This document shows, piece after piece, positions 29,803-38,925 of a stretch of DNA of 56,546 nucleotides; within the stretch, counting starts at the first letter, position 1, and the number at the start of each line of letters is the position of its first letter. The position numbers and the translations under genes are program-made. The stretch spans positions 1 to 56,546 of the IMG/VR virus record IMGVR_UViG_3300025030_000128, one strand, 5' to 3'. Source of the stretch: a virus. The notes under the pieces are model-generated. The model saw only the letters and a program-made list of their open reading frames with translations. It was not told the DNA's origin and did not search any database.

Positions 29803-30756
29803 ATGCCCGCCTTATTTCCTCTTGAAGCAACGATGAATCCCATTGAGCGCGTAACCGGCGCCATTGCCACCATCGATACCAATCACGGCCAAATTCATGC
29901 CGGCAACGCCTTCAGTTTGAGCACGGGCAAGATTAGCATTGCCGCTGCCGCAGTTGTCGACCTGACCTTCACGATCCCGGAAGACGTCTATGTCCATTTT
30001 CAGCAGTTTGACGTCACGACAGATGGCGGCAACGAGCTGACCATCACGCTCTTCGACGAGACCGTGCTGAACGCCACCCCCGCCGGTACGCTGATCACTC
30101 CGATCAATCGCAACCGGCAAGGACACGGCAAACGCGCTTTCGGCATTCTGACCTTTGCCGGCGTCGTTACCAACAACGATACCGTCACTATCGGCGACCG
30201 CACCTACACCTTCAAGTCGACCCTGACCGGGGCCGCCAACGAGATTCTGATCGGCGCTAACGCCCCTGCTTCCGTCGCCAATATAGTTGCCGCCATCAAC
30301 GCCGCTTCCGGCGCTGGCACGACTTACGGAACCGGCACGGTGGTCAACGCCGATGTTTTTGCTTATGACGGTCCGGGCGACACGGTTGGAGTTGTGGCCA
30401 AGGCACGGGGCACTGCCAGCAACAGTATCGCCACGACCGAGACCCTGACCAACGCCGCCAGCATTTGGGGCGCCGCGACTCTCACCGGTGGCGCCGATCC
30501 GACCGTCAGTTCCGGCTCCAGTGTCACGGTGCGCCAGGGACCGACTATCGACTACGTCGGCTACGACCAGCTTGACACGATCTGGATGCCAAAACCGGCC
30601 GCCGCCGCCGCGCAACGAATGGAGATCAAGAGCGAAGCGCAGGAGTGGAATTTCAAGAACGCCCGCACAACCACCATGCGCCTGACCAACACCGGCACGT
30701 CGACCGCCGTTGTCGTTTGCGTCCGCCCCCTCTGGTATGAAGAGGTCGCCGCATGA
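29803..30756 (+). CDS. Head decoration or structural protein with beta repeat domain
   Basis: ATG at 29803 after AAGGAG. Residues about 125-225 (DTVTIGDRTYTFKSTLTGAA through GTASNSIATTETLTNAAS) match a beta-rich domain often found in phage head or tail accessory proteins. The flanking parts also look beta-rich. Position after the portal supports a capsid-surface or connector role. Confidence 0.6.
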   Translation: MPALFPLEATMNPIERVTGAIATIDTNHGQIHAGNAFSLSTGKISIAAAAVVDLTFTIPEDVYVHFQQFDVTTDGGNELTITLFDETVLNATPAGTLITPINRNRQGHGKRAFGILTFAGVVTNNDTVTIGDRTYTFKSTLTGAANEILIGANAPASVANIVAAINAASGAGTTYGTGTVVNADVFAYDGPGDTVGVVAKARGTASNSIATTETLTNAASIWGAATLTGGADPTVSSGSSVTVRQGPTIDYVGYDQLDTIWMPKPAAAAAQRMEIKSEAQEWNFKNARTTTMRLTNTGTSTAVVVCVRPLWYEEVAA

Positions 30757-30998
30757 TTGACGCCTTAATTCGAGAACTGGCCGAGCTGGATGGCGGCGAA
30801 CTGCACAAGGCGCTCTTGCAGCGCCGGCAGGAAGTCGTTGCCGGATGGACGGCCTCAGACGATGACCGTCGAGACCTGATCTCCAAAGGGGAGAAGAGGA
30901 TCCTCGACCAGCTGATCGGAGACATCGAGAACGCCAAGAACGAAGTCAAGAAAAGCCGGCAAGGGGCCGAGCGGACATTGATGAGTCAGGCGTTCTGA
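30753..30998 (+). CDS. Small helical protein, 81 aa
   Basis: MIDALIRELAELDGGELHKA is a helical start and the rest is charged helix, so probably a dimer. ATGA overlap with the previous gene. Lies between structural genes; could be a capsid-assembly accessory. Confidence 0.65.
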   Translation: MIDALIRELAELDGGELHKALLQRRQEVVAGWTASDDDRRDLISKGEKRILDQLIGDIENAKNEVKKSRQGAERTLMSQAF

Positions 30999-31091
30999 CT
31001 GAGCGGGACCCGCCAGTCAACACCACTTTGGGGAGAGTAACCGCACCCCGCAACGGCCATACCCCACCGGGAGGCCAAAGGAGACGAGGAA

Positions 31092-32003
31092 ATGGCATTC
31101 GAGAACGATGAGACCAAAGCCGAACGTGAACTGGAAGTCCTGGAGCGTCAGCATGCCGCTACGCAAGCCCCCGACCCCGCCGCTGTCAAGCCTGAGCCCG
31201 AGGGCCAGACCGAGAAGCCGGCCGGAGAGGTCGAGAAACCCGCCGAGACTGCACCCGCGAAGACCGAAGACGACGGCTACAAGCAGCGTTATCAGACCCT
31301 TCAGGGAATCATGCGGTCGGAACGTGCGAAATGGGACGCGGAACGCGCCGAACTGATCGCCCAGATCCAGAAACTGCAGGCCCGCCCGCCCCAGAACGAC
31401 AGCGTCGAAGTGGAAGAAGACTACCGTTCTTCCCTCGTCAGCGACGAAGTCCGCCAGAGTCTCGCTTATCGGAGAATGGCGGAACTCAACGGGCAGCGGC
31501 ATGCCGAGATTCACTTCGAGTCGATGGCCGCCATGCAACCCAAGGAACAGCCCAAGGAGAAAGCAAAGGGTCCGAGTCAGGACTTCTTCAGCAACCTCTC
31601 GCAGCTGGCGCCGAAATGGCAGGTCCTCAACCAGGATCCCAAGTTCTTGAGCTTCCTCGCACAGACCGCCCCCTACAGCGGGGGGATGACTTTGCAGACC
31701 AAGCTCGACCAGGCTGTCCAGGCCGGCGATGCCGCTTCGGCCGCCCAGTTCTTCCTGGATTTCGAAGACAACAACCGTGAAGCCCCTCCGGCCCGTCAGG
31801 TGCCCGAGGAGCTGGTCACCCCACCCCGTCGTAGCTCGGCCGCTCAAACGGCAGCCGATACCCACAAAGGCAAGGTCTATACGACTGCCGAGTGGAACGC
31901 CGGGTGGAAGAAGTTGGAGCTCGACAACATGCCGGCGAAGGCCGCCGCCGAACTCGAACTCGACCTGACCAATGCTCCATCGGAAGGACGTGTCGTTGGG
32001 TAA
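31092..32003 (+). CDS. Capsid scaffolding-like protein
   Basis: The 303-residue protein is highly charged, with a Pro/Glu/Lys-rich region (residues 20-60), a coiled coil (KWDAERAELIAQIQKLQARP) and a C-terminal helical segment rich in Ala and Glu. No catalytic motif is seen. This composition and the place immediately before the major capsid gene are typical of scaffolding proteins. Confidence 0.75.
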   Translation: MAFENDETKAERELEVLERQHAATQAPDPAAVKPEPEGQTEKPAGEVEKPAETAPAKTEDDGYKQRYQTLQGIMRSERAKWDAERAELIAQIQKLQARPPQNDSVEVEEDYRSSLVSDEVRQSLAYRRMAELNGQRHAEIHFESMAAMQPKEQPKEKAKGPSQDFFSNLSQLAPKWQVLNQDPKFLSFLAQTAPYSGGMTLQTKLDQAVQAGDAASAAQFFLDFEDNNREAPPARQVPEELVTPPRRSSAAQTAADTHKGKVYTTAEWNAGWKKLELDNMPAKAAAELELDLTNAPSEGRVVG

Positions 32004-32027
32004 TCCCTTACCCTACGGAGAAACGCC

Positions 32028-33083
32028 ATGAAACACATCGACCGCTTTATTTTCGGCAATCTGCCGATGCTTCTCTGGATGGTGGTGGGCATTGCCCTCG
32101 TCGCCATCTTTGGTGACGCTGCCGCCCTGTGGTGCACCGTTCCCGCCGCCGCCGGTTATCCCACCGGGGGCTCGGCCGGCGCCAGCAAGTACACCCCGCA
32201 GATCTACGCCAAGAAACTCTTGGTCAAGTTCTACAAGAAAACTGTCTTCGGCGAGATCGCCAATCGTGATTACGAAGGCAGCATCACCGGCCAGGGCGAC
32301 AAGGTCCTGATCCGCACCCGCCCCTCGGTCACCGTCTACAAGTACTACAAAGGGATGGATCTCAACGAGAAACGTAAAGCGCTTGAGCCCCCGAACGTCG
32401 AACTGATCATCGACCAGGCCCTCGGCTACTCGGTGGCTATCGACAGCATCGACAAGATCCAGAACGATGTCAATGCCCTGGACGAGTGGGCACAGGATGG
32501 CTCCGAGAATCTCGGCATCGAGATGGACCGCGACATTCTCAATACCATCTATGCCGACGCCGCCACGACCAATAAGGGCGCGACTGCCGGGGCTGTTTCC
32601 GGTGGGTACAATATCGGCGCCGCCGGGTCTCCGGTTGCCCTGACCAAGTCGAACATCCTCGACTACATCGTCTACTGCGACAGCGTTCTCTCCGAGAACA
32701 ACGTCCCGGTGCCCGACCGCTTCATCATCATCCCCGAGTGGGCCAAGTCCTGCATTAACACCTCGGATCTGCGCAGCGCGCTCTTTACCGGTGACGCCGG
32801 CAACCAGAACCTGCGCAACGGCAAGATCGGTGGCATCAGCAACTTCACCGTCTACGCCAGCAACAACCTGACCGCGGTGACCGATGCCGCCGACGGAAAC
32901 AGCTCCTGCTACAACATCCTCTTCGGCCAGAAGTCGGCCCTGACCTTCGCGTCTCAGTTGGTCAAGAACCGCACCCTTGAACTCCAGAACACCTGGGGGC
33001 ATGTCATGGAAGGCTTGCACGTCTATGGCTACAAGGTCGTCAAGTCCGATGCGCTCGGTGTGCTCTACGCCAAGAAGGGTTAA
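32028..33083 (+). CDS. Major capsid protein with hydrophobic leader
   Basis: From about residue 55, the sequence KYTPQIYAKKLLVKFYKKTV, then GDKVLIRTRPSVTVYKYYKG and an Ile/Asp-rich centre, is that of an HK97/P22-type coat protein; the C-terminus FTVYASNNLTAV through VSSDALGVLYAKKG-like end also fits. Unusual is the first 45 residues: MKHIDRFIFGNLPMLLWMVV and onward form a membrane-like helix. No later Met with a ribosome site offers another start. The leader could be cleaved during assembly. Ribosome site GGAG. Confidence 0.8.
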   Translation: MKHIDRFIFGNLPMLLWMVVGIALVAIFGDAAALWCTVPAAAGYPTGGSAGASKYTPQIYAKKLLVKFYKKTVFGEIANRDYEGSITGQGDKVLIRTRPSVTVYKYYKGMDLNEKRKALEPPNVELIIDQALGYSVAIDSIDKIQNDVNALDEWAQDGSENLGIEMDRDILNTIYADAATTNKGATAGAVSGGYNIGAAGSPVALTKSNILDYIVYCDSVLSENNVPVPDRFIIIPEWAKSCINTSDLRSALFTGDAGNQNLRNGKIGGISNFTVYASNNLTAVTDAADGNSSCYNILFGQKSALTFASQLVKNRTLELQNTWGHVMEGLHVYGYKVVKSDALGVLYAKKG

Positions 33084-33092
33084 CCTCTCACG

Positions 33093-33121
33093 CCTTCCCC
33101 CGTCCTAGTGGCGGGGGAGGG
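33093..33121 (+). other. GC hairpin after the capsid gene
   Basis: CCTTCCCCCG pairs with CGGGGGAGGG over 10 bp, 10 bases after the capsid stop. No T-run follows. It may protect the abundant capsid mRNA or partly stop transcription. Confidence 0.45.
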
Positions 33122-33132
33122 CAAGGAGAACC

Positions 33133-33363
33133 ATGATGGGATTCAAACAGTTTCGTGATATGGCGGCACAGGCCAAAGCCAAACCCGCCATGAAAACCGC
33201 CACCAAACCGGTTGGCGGATTCGGCGCCATCGTAAGTGCCATCAAGGCCGGTACGCCCGGTCTCGCTACTGCCCGCAAAGGTCCCGGGTTGGCACTCAAG
33301 TCCGGCGAAGCTCCGAAGCTCGCTCCAGGCCCAACCCGGATGCGCAAAAAGCGCGGCTGGTAA
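33133..33363 (+). CDS. Small basic Ala/Pro/Lys-rich protein, 76 aa
   Basis: MMGFKQFRDMAAQAKAKPAM and an RMRKKRGW end make it strongly basic, likely unstructured, perhaps DNA- or capsid-binding. AAGGAG site. No family recognised. Confidence 0.65.
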   Translation: MMGFKQFRDMAAQAKAKPAMKTATKPVGGFGAIVSAIKAGTPGLATARKGPGLALKSGEAPKLAPGPTRMRKKRGW

Positions 33364-33394
33364 ACCTTACTCACACCTTCAAGGAGAATAGATC

Positions 33395-33844
33395 ATGGCC
33401 AATCTTCCCGCTTCTGGTTACCTCGTTGCCGACAAGATCGTCAAGCGTGACGTCGGCGCCAAACTTCCCTACAGCATCGAGCGCGAGTTCGATCTGGCGA
33501 CTCTGTTGGCCGCCGTCATTGCCGACGCCGACGTTGTCAATCTCTTTCAGTTGCCGGCGGAGCACGTCATTGTGGCGACCGCACTGGAAACCCTGACGGC
33601 CGGCACCAAGGATGCTACCACCTTTACCCTGCAACTGCGGGTCGGCACCACCGCTCTCGGCGCCGCTCTTGACGCCACCGCAGCCGGCAAAGCCATCGGC
33701 GGTAACGCCACCTACAACATGCCACTGGTTTCGGCTGCCGCCGCTACCGTCAACCTCGTCGCCGCGGTCTCGGGGGGTAATGCCCTGGTCACCGCCAATC
33801 CGGTCGTCCGCATCAAACTGCTCGTCTGCGACATGGGCGACTAA
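33395..33844 (+). CDS. Structural protein, decoration-like, 149 aa
   Basis: MANLPASGYLVADKIVKRDV begins a beta-rich Ala/Thr/Val protein with no charged core. It is placed right after the capsid genes and resembles small head decoration proteins. Ribosome site AAGGAG. Confidence 0.6.
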   Translation: MANLPASGYLVADKIVKRDVGAKLPYSIEREFDLATLLAAVIADADVVNLFQLPAEHVIVATALETLTAGTKDATTFTLQLRVGTTALGAALDATAAGKAIGGNATYNMPLVSAAAATVNLVAAVSGGNALVTANPVVRIKLLVCDMGD

Positions 33845-33856
33845 GGGGAGGCCACT

Positions 33857-34201
33857 ATGCAATTCGTCAATTTCGTCTGTCACAACCTCGAAGTTATTGG
33901 GACCACGATTCTTCGCGGAGCCCAAACGGTTGCTGGAGCCCTTACTGTCAGTGGCCTCATCTCGGCCTCTGAGGGTGTCAAGCTTTCGGCGACTGCCGCT
34001 TCCGGGGTCACGGTGCTTCTAACCGATAGCGCCGGGAAAGCACTGCTGGCCACCGGAGAAACGGTGCCATCAGATGCCGGAACAATCTACGCCAAGGGGT
34101 GCCTTTTCATCGACACCAACGTAGCGACCGGCACGACCGGACTCTACTGTAATAAGGGCACGTCGGCGTCGTGCGTCTTCACTGCCGTTACTCAGGCCTA
34201 A
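33857..34201 (+). CDS. Small beta-rich structural protein, 114 aa
   Basis: Repeating short beta stretches (GTTILRGAQTVAGALTVSGL onward) suggest a spike, fibre or decoration protein; the end GLYCNKGTSASCVFTAV resembles phage fibre termini. A terminator follows. Confidence 0.55.
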   Translation: MQFVNFVCHNLEVIGTTILRGAQTVAGALTVSGLISASEGVKLSATAASGVTVLLTDSAGKALLATGETVPSDAGTIYAKGCLFIDTNVATGTTGLYCNKGTSASCVFTAVTQA

Positions 34202-34206
34202 CAACG

Positions 34207-34233
34207 GGCGGGGGTGAAAGCCCCCGCCTTTTT
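34207..34233 (+). terminator. Intrinsic terminator
   Basis: A perfect 8-bp stem GGCGGGGG/CCCCCGCC with loop TGAAAG and then TTTTT, six bases after the stop. Confidence 0.85.
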
Positions 34234-34248
34234 CCAAGGAGATCCCGA

Positions 34249-34593
34249 ATGGCCCCCAATTATCTGCGGAAAATCGGCACGAACGAATGCTTCGCATACA
34301 GCCCCTTTCTTGAGGCTCGCGGAGACATGACTGAGTGGATCGGACCGCTGCCGTGGGAGAATAAAGCTTCGGTCGTCGTACCGGTGGCTGCCATTGCCAT
34401 TCCGGTTATTGAAGGGCCCGTAGTTATTCCTACCCGCGAGCCCATCGAAGAACTGGTTGGCAACAACATCGTTGAAGCGCCTGCCGAGGTTGTCAGGGCC
34501 CCTGAAGAGGTCAACCCCCTGGCCTGCACCATCTGTGGTTTCGTCGCCAAGAATGCCAGTGGCGTTCGCATGCACATGAAAAAACACGCTTAA
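34249..34593 (+). CDS. Protein with C-terminal C2H2-type zinc finger, 114 aa
   Basis: ATG at 34249 after AAGGAG. The final 21 residues have the CxxC-12-HxxxH spacing of a C2H2 finger (CTICGFVAKNASGVRMHMKK, then H). The middle is Pro/Val-rich linker. It sits in the head gene block; it may be a virion protein or a DNA-binding factor. Confidence 0.65.
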   Translation: MAPNYLRKIGTNECFAYSPFLEARGDMTEWIGPLPWENKASVVVPVAAIAIPVIEGPVVIPTREPIEELVGNNIVEAPAEVVRAPEEVNPLACTICGFVAKNASGVRMHMKKHA

Positions 34594-34605
34594 TCGGAGC
34601 CCGCC

Positions 34606-35208
34606 ATGACTCTTGACCAGCTACTCACCACCATCCTGCCGCGCTTCGGAGTCGAGCCGCCTATTCTCGCCTTCATCGATGCGGCGAACGCTGTTCAAGA
34701 TGTCATTGCCCAGAGACTCTGGTTGGAGAAGTCCGACCTGTTGCGAACCACTCTGTCGGGCACACTGGCAATTGACGCCAGTACTTACGCGCTGGCATCC
34801 GGCACGTTGGGCCTGGCGGAGTGGCCCTGGATCACCAATACCGAAATCACCCCGGGCCGCCGGGTCCGGCCGCTTGATCCGGAAGACCGCTACCTCTACA
34901 CCGACTCCGGGCATCCCAAGTTCTTTCAGCAGCGCGGGCTGACGCTAACCTTCTACCCGCCCGCCCTGATCGAAACCACCATCAAGGCGGAAGTCTACAC
35001 CCGTCCGGCCGCCTTCACCCTTATTGCCAACACGATCCCCTGGGACGGACTGTTCGATCAGGTGTTTGTTGAGGCCGTTCCCCGCTTCACCCTCTCCGGA
35101 GGGATGATCACCATCACCCAGGAACTCGAATCTTTCATCGTGCAACGTGTCGATATGCTGGTGGATCACCGGCCCGCCAAAGACATTCACTGGCACTACC
35201 CCGCCTGA
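34606..35208 (+). CDS. Head-tail connector or adaptor-like protein, 200 aa
   Basis: A helical N-terminus (DQLLTTILPRFGVEPPILAF) is followed by a beta-rich body. The pattern and place between the capsid and tail genes fit a connector of the gp4/gp6 kind, but no sequence motif proves it. Confidence 0.5.
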   Translation: MTLDQLLTTILPRFGVEPPILAFIDAANAVQDVIAQRLWLEKSDLLRTTLSGTLAIDASTYALASGTLGLAEWPWITNTEITPGRRVRPLDPEDRYLYTDSGHPKFFQQRGLTLTFYPPALIETTIKAEVYTRPAAFTLIANTIPWDGLFDQVFVEAVPRFTLSGGMITITQELESFIVQRVDMLVDHRPAKDIHWHYPA

Positions 35209-35222
35209 TCTGGAGAGAGACC

Positions 35223-35525
35223 ATGCAATCAGAAGTCATTGTCGCGCAAATTGTAGGCGGGATCATTGTGGTTGAGGCGATCAAGTACTTGGCTGTCAAG
35301 TATATCAAGAAGGCGGACGCGGACTACAAGACGGTTGAGGACTGCGCCCGCTGTCGCAAAGAATGCCAAGAGGTTCGCGATCGACAAGGCAAAGAAGACC
35401 GCCGTGTGCGAACCGAGAGCGATAATGACATCGACCGGGCATTGTCGGAGATTCGCGGAATCCTGTTGGTCGTCGCTTTGAAAAGTGGTGTTCCCCCGGA
35501 GGAACTGAGAGATCTCACGCGATGA
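35223..35525 (+). CDS. Membrane-anchored protein, 100 aa, possible lysis accessory
   Basis: Residues 4-26 (EVIVAQIVGGIIVVEAIKYL) form a membrane helix; the rest is a highly charged helix with CARCRKEC. It is followed by the holin-like and DUF5675 genes, so a role in lysis is possible. Confidence 0.55.
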   Translation: MQSEVIVAQIVGGIIVVEAIKYLAVKYIKKADADYKTVEDCARCRKECQEVRDRQGKEDRRVRTESDNDIDRALSEIRGILLVVALKSGVPPEELRDLTR

Positions 35526-35686
35526 CGTGCCACTGCAATAAGTTCAACAAGCCCCGCTGCTGCGTCAAAGACTGTCTGGGCAAAGTGACGGTCGAGCGCG
35601 GCTCCAACGGCTGCTACCCATGCCACTGCTACGACGGCCACGAGCGCTGCATCCAGAATGGACAACTGAGAGGAGACCGCCGATGA
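35522..35686 (+). CDS. Very Cys-rich mini-protein, 54 aa
   Basis: MTCHCNKFNKPRCCVKDCLG and CYPCHCYDGHERC carry ten cysteines and three histidines in all. It could be a disulfide-knotted or multi-zinc peptide. Both ends overlap neighbouring genes by ATGA. Function unknown. Confidence 0.6.
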   Translation: MTCHCNKFNKPRCCVKDCLGKVTVERGSNGCYPCHCYDGHERCIQNGQLRGDRR

Positions 35687-36111
35687 ACATCAAGATTATT
35701 CGGAGCGCACACAGCGACCAGGGAACCCGGGGGATCCTCGTGACCCCCAACGGAGAGTTCTGTAAAACCTTCGAACTACCCTGGCGCGACAACCTTCCGA
35801 AGCTCTCTTGCATCCCCTGCGGAACTTACGACGTCAAAGCCCGCTACTCACCGAAGTTTGGCACCTGTTACGAGGTGCAGGGTGTACCTGGGAGAAAATA
35901 CATTCTGATTCACTCGGGAAACCTCGCAGGAGACACCACAAAGGGCTATCGGTCGCACGTTGAGGGCTGCATATTGCTCGGCAAGTATCACGGCCAATTA
36001 TGCCAGCAGGACGCCGTGCTGTACTCGGGTCTGATCGTGCGGGAGTTCTTCGAGATGATGGGCGGGAAACCTTTTCGACTGACTGTGGAGGACGCAACAT
36101 GTGGCAATTAA
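35683..36111 (+). CDS. DUF5675-type protein, probable lysis or wall-active enzyme
   Basis: The 142-residue protein has the family pattern: CIPCGTYDVKARYSPKFG, YEVQGVPGRKYILIHSGN, then VEGCILLG. The His of IHSGN and the Cys of GCI are placed like a cysteine-type L,D-transpeptidase-fold active site. Family members occur in phage lysis modules; activity is not proven. It overlaps both neighbours. Confidence 0.7.
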   Translation: MNIKIIRSAHSDQGTRGILVTPNGEFCKTFELPWRDNLPKLSCIPCGTYDVKARYSPKFGTCYEVQGVPGRKYILIHSGNLAGDTTKGYRSHVEGCILLGKYHGQLCQQDAVLYSGLIVREFFEMMGGKPFRLTVEDATCGN

Positions 36112-36608
36112 TTTTAGGCCCGCTTCTTGGGACCATCGGTGGCATTGCAACGAAGTGGATGGAAGGCAAAGAGAAAAAAGCCGACCGTGCGCATGAGCTT
36201 GCCGTCATGGACAAAGAGGCGGAGCTGGCTGATCGTCGCCTGAAGATGGAAGGGGAGTTGAAACGGGAAGAAATGGACGCCGCCTCCTTTTCTGCAAGCT
36301 ACCAGTTCAATAACGACAATCTGACCCCGGAGCATGTGAAGTTGTCGAAGGGGCAGTTGTGGCTGGCGATCTTCGTCGATGCCCTGAACCGGCTGATCCG
36401 CCCGCTGATGACGGTTTGGTATCAGTTCGCCCTGGCCGGCTGCTTTATCTGGGCGGCCCTTCTTTTGCAGCGTCTCGGAGTTGGCGCACTCGACGTTAAA
36501 GAAGCACAAGGGATGATGCACGAAATCGTCTATAGCGTCATTGGAACGGCGGAAACGATTTTGCTCTGGTGGTTTGGTATCCGCGGGACCAGCAAGCGCG
36601 GCAAGTGA
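36099..36608 (+). CDS. Holin-like membrane protein, 169 aa
   Basis: ATG at 36099, inside the end of the previous gene. A hydrophobic start (WQLILGPLLGTIGGIATKWM), a charged helix with EEMDAASFSASY, then two membrane segments (FALAGCFIWAALLLQRLGVG and SVIGTAETILLWWFG). This is the layout of the three-helix phage holin-like family. It would form pores at the end of infection. Confidence 0.7.
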   Translation: MWQLILGPLLGTIGGIATKWMEGKEKKADRAHELAVMDKEAELADRRLKMEGELKREEMDAASFSASYQFNNDNLTPEHVKLSKGQLWLAIFVDALNRLIRPLMTVWYQFALAGCFIWAALLLQRLGVGALDVKEAQGMMHEIVYSVIGTAETILLWWFGIRGTSKRGK

Positions 36609-36654
36609 GCCCGCCTAATTACCCTTCAGAAGCCTAAGTAAGGAGCACGGCCAG

Positions 36655-38925
36655 ATGGAGAGACGGACACACATCGAGACGGGAGCCATTCCGGCCATTG
36701 CCGCTAGTACTGAGGTCGCGGTCTATACCGACTCCGGGCTGACGGTGCTGGCGACGCTGTACGCCGACGACGAAGTAACGCCGGTTGCCAACCCGGTCAT
36801 TGTCGACGCCAATGGGGAGTTTCATTATCGGGCGGCGGACGGGATTTATTGGGAGAAGATCGGCACGGAAGCGGCGGCGGAATTGATCATGCGGTCGTAT
36901 GTTGCCCCTCTTGCCGCCACCGACAAGCTCGAAGTCCGCCTCGCCGGTCAAGCCGCCCGCCTTAACGGTCTGCGTACCGACGCTGGGGCCTCACTGGCTA
37001 ACCCCTTCACCGTCGCGCAGGCAGGTGGGGTCAATTCATGGGCGGTGCGGGTGCCGACCAAGCGGCAGGTTGATCTTTATCACCAGGAGGGCGCCGCCAT
37101 CATCGACAGCCCCCGCCTGATTCGACCCGCCGTCGATCATTTCAGCGCCGATCTCACCGGCACCGTGCCGGAATCCTACATGTACGACGTGCGAGTCTTC
37201 GCCGAGATCACCGACCCTGGCACGGTCGAAGTACAGCCTAACGGCACCATCGAGGTGACATTCGGCGAGGCAGTCAGCGGCGTCACCTGCGGCGGCAACG
37301 GCACCGGCACACTGGAGGCCACCGACGGCACCAGCTATGCCCCCTCGGTCAGCGGCTCAGGCGCTGTCTATACCCTGGCCGCTCCGGTGGCCGGATGGAT
37401 TGAGGGCGCGGTGGTGACGATCACCATCAAGCCGACCATCGCCGCCGTGGCCGATTCCGCGCAGCTCTATGACGGCCTCGGGTTTTTGCTCGATGTTGCC
37501 ACCCTTGCCCCCGATGTGCAGGCCCCGGTTGTGACCGGCTTTGTCATCGAAGCGACCAGCGCCGACGCCACTATCGCCATCACCACTTTGACCGCCACCG
37601 ACGACCGCGCCGTGACCGCCTATCAGGTCAACACCAGCGCCACCCCGCCGGGAGCCGGTGCCGGGACCTGGCAGAGCGCATCGGCGTGGATCTCGGCAGG
37701 GTATCCGTCAGGGTTGACCGCTGGCCAGTCGCAGACCATTACCCTCTATGCCTGGGCCAAGGATGCCGCCGGCAACGTCAGCGCGGCACTATCCGATAGC
37801 TGTGACGTGGCGATCCCCGCCTATGTCGCCAGTTTCTCGGCCCAGCCGACCCTGACCGCCGCGCTCTATGACGGCGGCGCTTTCGGATTTACCGTCGCAG
37901 ATTCCGGTTCGCGTAATGTCGATATTGAGGCATGGACCGGCGCGGCCTGGGTGGCCAAGCTCTCCAATGTCGCCGCCGGAGCCAAGAGCGTCACCATCGA
38001 CGGCCTCACCGCTGGCAGCAAGGCGGGGCTCAAGTTCCGCGTCAGCCCGACCGGACTGGCCGAGTGGGTCGAATCTAATGCCATCGCCACCTTCAGCACC
38101 GTCGCCCCGACCCTGACCAGCGTCACCCCCGGCGACACCACCAATACCCTCGTTTTCGCCGACCATGCCAACGACACGGCGGACTCGTTCAACATCAAGT
38201 GGGGCACGGCCTCTGGTGCTCTCAGTAACACAATTACCGGCGTCACCAGCCCTTATACCCACACGGGCCGCACCAACGGGGTTGAATACTTCTACGCGAT
38301 GGTGGCCGTCGTGGGCGGGATTGAATCGACGCCGAGCAGCGAGTTGAGCGGGACGCCTGCCCCGTCGGTGACTTATGCCACATTCGACCCGGCAAAAAAA
38401 GGCGCCGGAGTTACCCTCAGTAACGGCAATCTTCGCGCGGTCGTTTCAACGAATAACTGGTATTCGGCTCTATTGAATGTAGGAAAAACCACAGGCAAGC
38501 GGGTTTTTGCGGTCACTCTAGTTAGTGCGACCAGCAGCCTCGATTGGATGATCGGGATGGGCAAGAGCACGACGCTTTTATCGTCGTATCTGGGCGCAAA
38601 TAGTGTCTCTATCAGTTGCCGCCCGGCGGAAGGCAAACAATACTTCAATGGAGCGTCTGGTGGCGTCATTTGGCCGGTAAACACTGGAACAGCCGGAATT
38701 ACTTTTGGTGTCTGTATTGACTTTGATGCTCGAACCATGTCAATCATTGGCTCCGATGGTGTGCACGATACTACCGCGTCGTCGGCTATCGATGGTACGG
38801 AAGCGCTGTTTGGCGGGATTGGCATTATCGCGCAGACGGGCTCTTGCACTATAGATATTAACTGCGGTCAGTCGGCAGCGCCTTTTGATATTCCGGCGGG
38901 CTACACTTGGGGGATTGAAGCGTGA
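36655..38925 (+). CDS. Tail adhesin with Ig/FN3-like and SPRY-like domains
   Basis: The 756-residue protein has an N-terminal particle-binding region (to about 180), Ig-like modules (180-390), FN3-like repeats (about 390-570, e.g. TPSSELSGTPAPS at the end), and a C-terminal part (575-756) with WMIGMGKSTTLLSSYLG and ITFGVCIDFDARTMSI that resembles a SPRY/jelly-roll sugar-binding domain. Likely host recognition. Its stop overlaps the SGNH start. Confidence 0.65.
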   Translation: MERRTHIETGAIPAIAASTEVAVYTDSGLTVLATLYADDEVTPVANPVIVDANGEFHYRAADGIYWEKIGTEAAAELIMRSYVAPLAATDKLEVRLAGQAARLNGLRTDAGASLANPFTVAQAGGVNSWAVRVPTKRQVDLYHQEGAAIIDSPRLIRPAVDHFSADLTGTVPESYMYDVRVFAEITDPGTVEVQPNGTIEVTFGEAVSGVTCGGNGTGTLEATDGTSYAPSVSGSGAVYTLAAPVAGWIEGAVVTITIKPTIAAVADSAQLYDGLGFLLDVATLAPDVQAPVVTGFVIEATSADATIAITTLTATDDRAVTAYQVNTSATPPGAGAGTWQSASAWISAGYPSGLTAGQSQTITLYAWAKDAAGNVSAALSDSCDVAIPAYVASFSAQPTLTAALYDGGAFGFTVADSGSRNVDIEAWTGAAWVAKLSNVAAGAKSVTIDGLTAGSKAGLKFRVSPTGLAEWVESNAIATFSTVAPTLTSVTPGDTTNTLVFADHANDTADSFNIKWGTASGALSNTITGVTSPYTHTGRTNGVEYFYAMVAVVGGIESTPSSELSGTPAPSVTYATFDPAKKGAGVTLSNGNLRAVVSTNNWYSALLNVGKTTGKRVFAVTLVSATSSLDWMIGMGKSTTLLSSYLGANSVSISCRPAEGKQYFNGASGGVIWPVNTGTAGITFGVCIDFDARTMSIIGSDGVHDTTASSAIDGTEALFGGIGIIAQTGSCTIDINCGQSAAPFDIPAGYTWGIEA

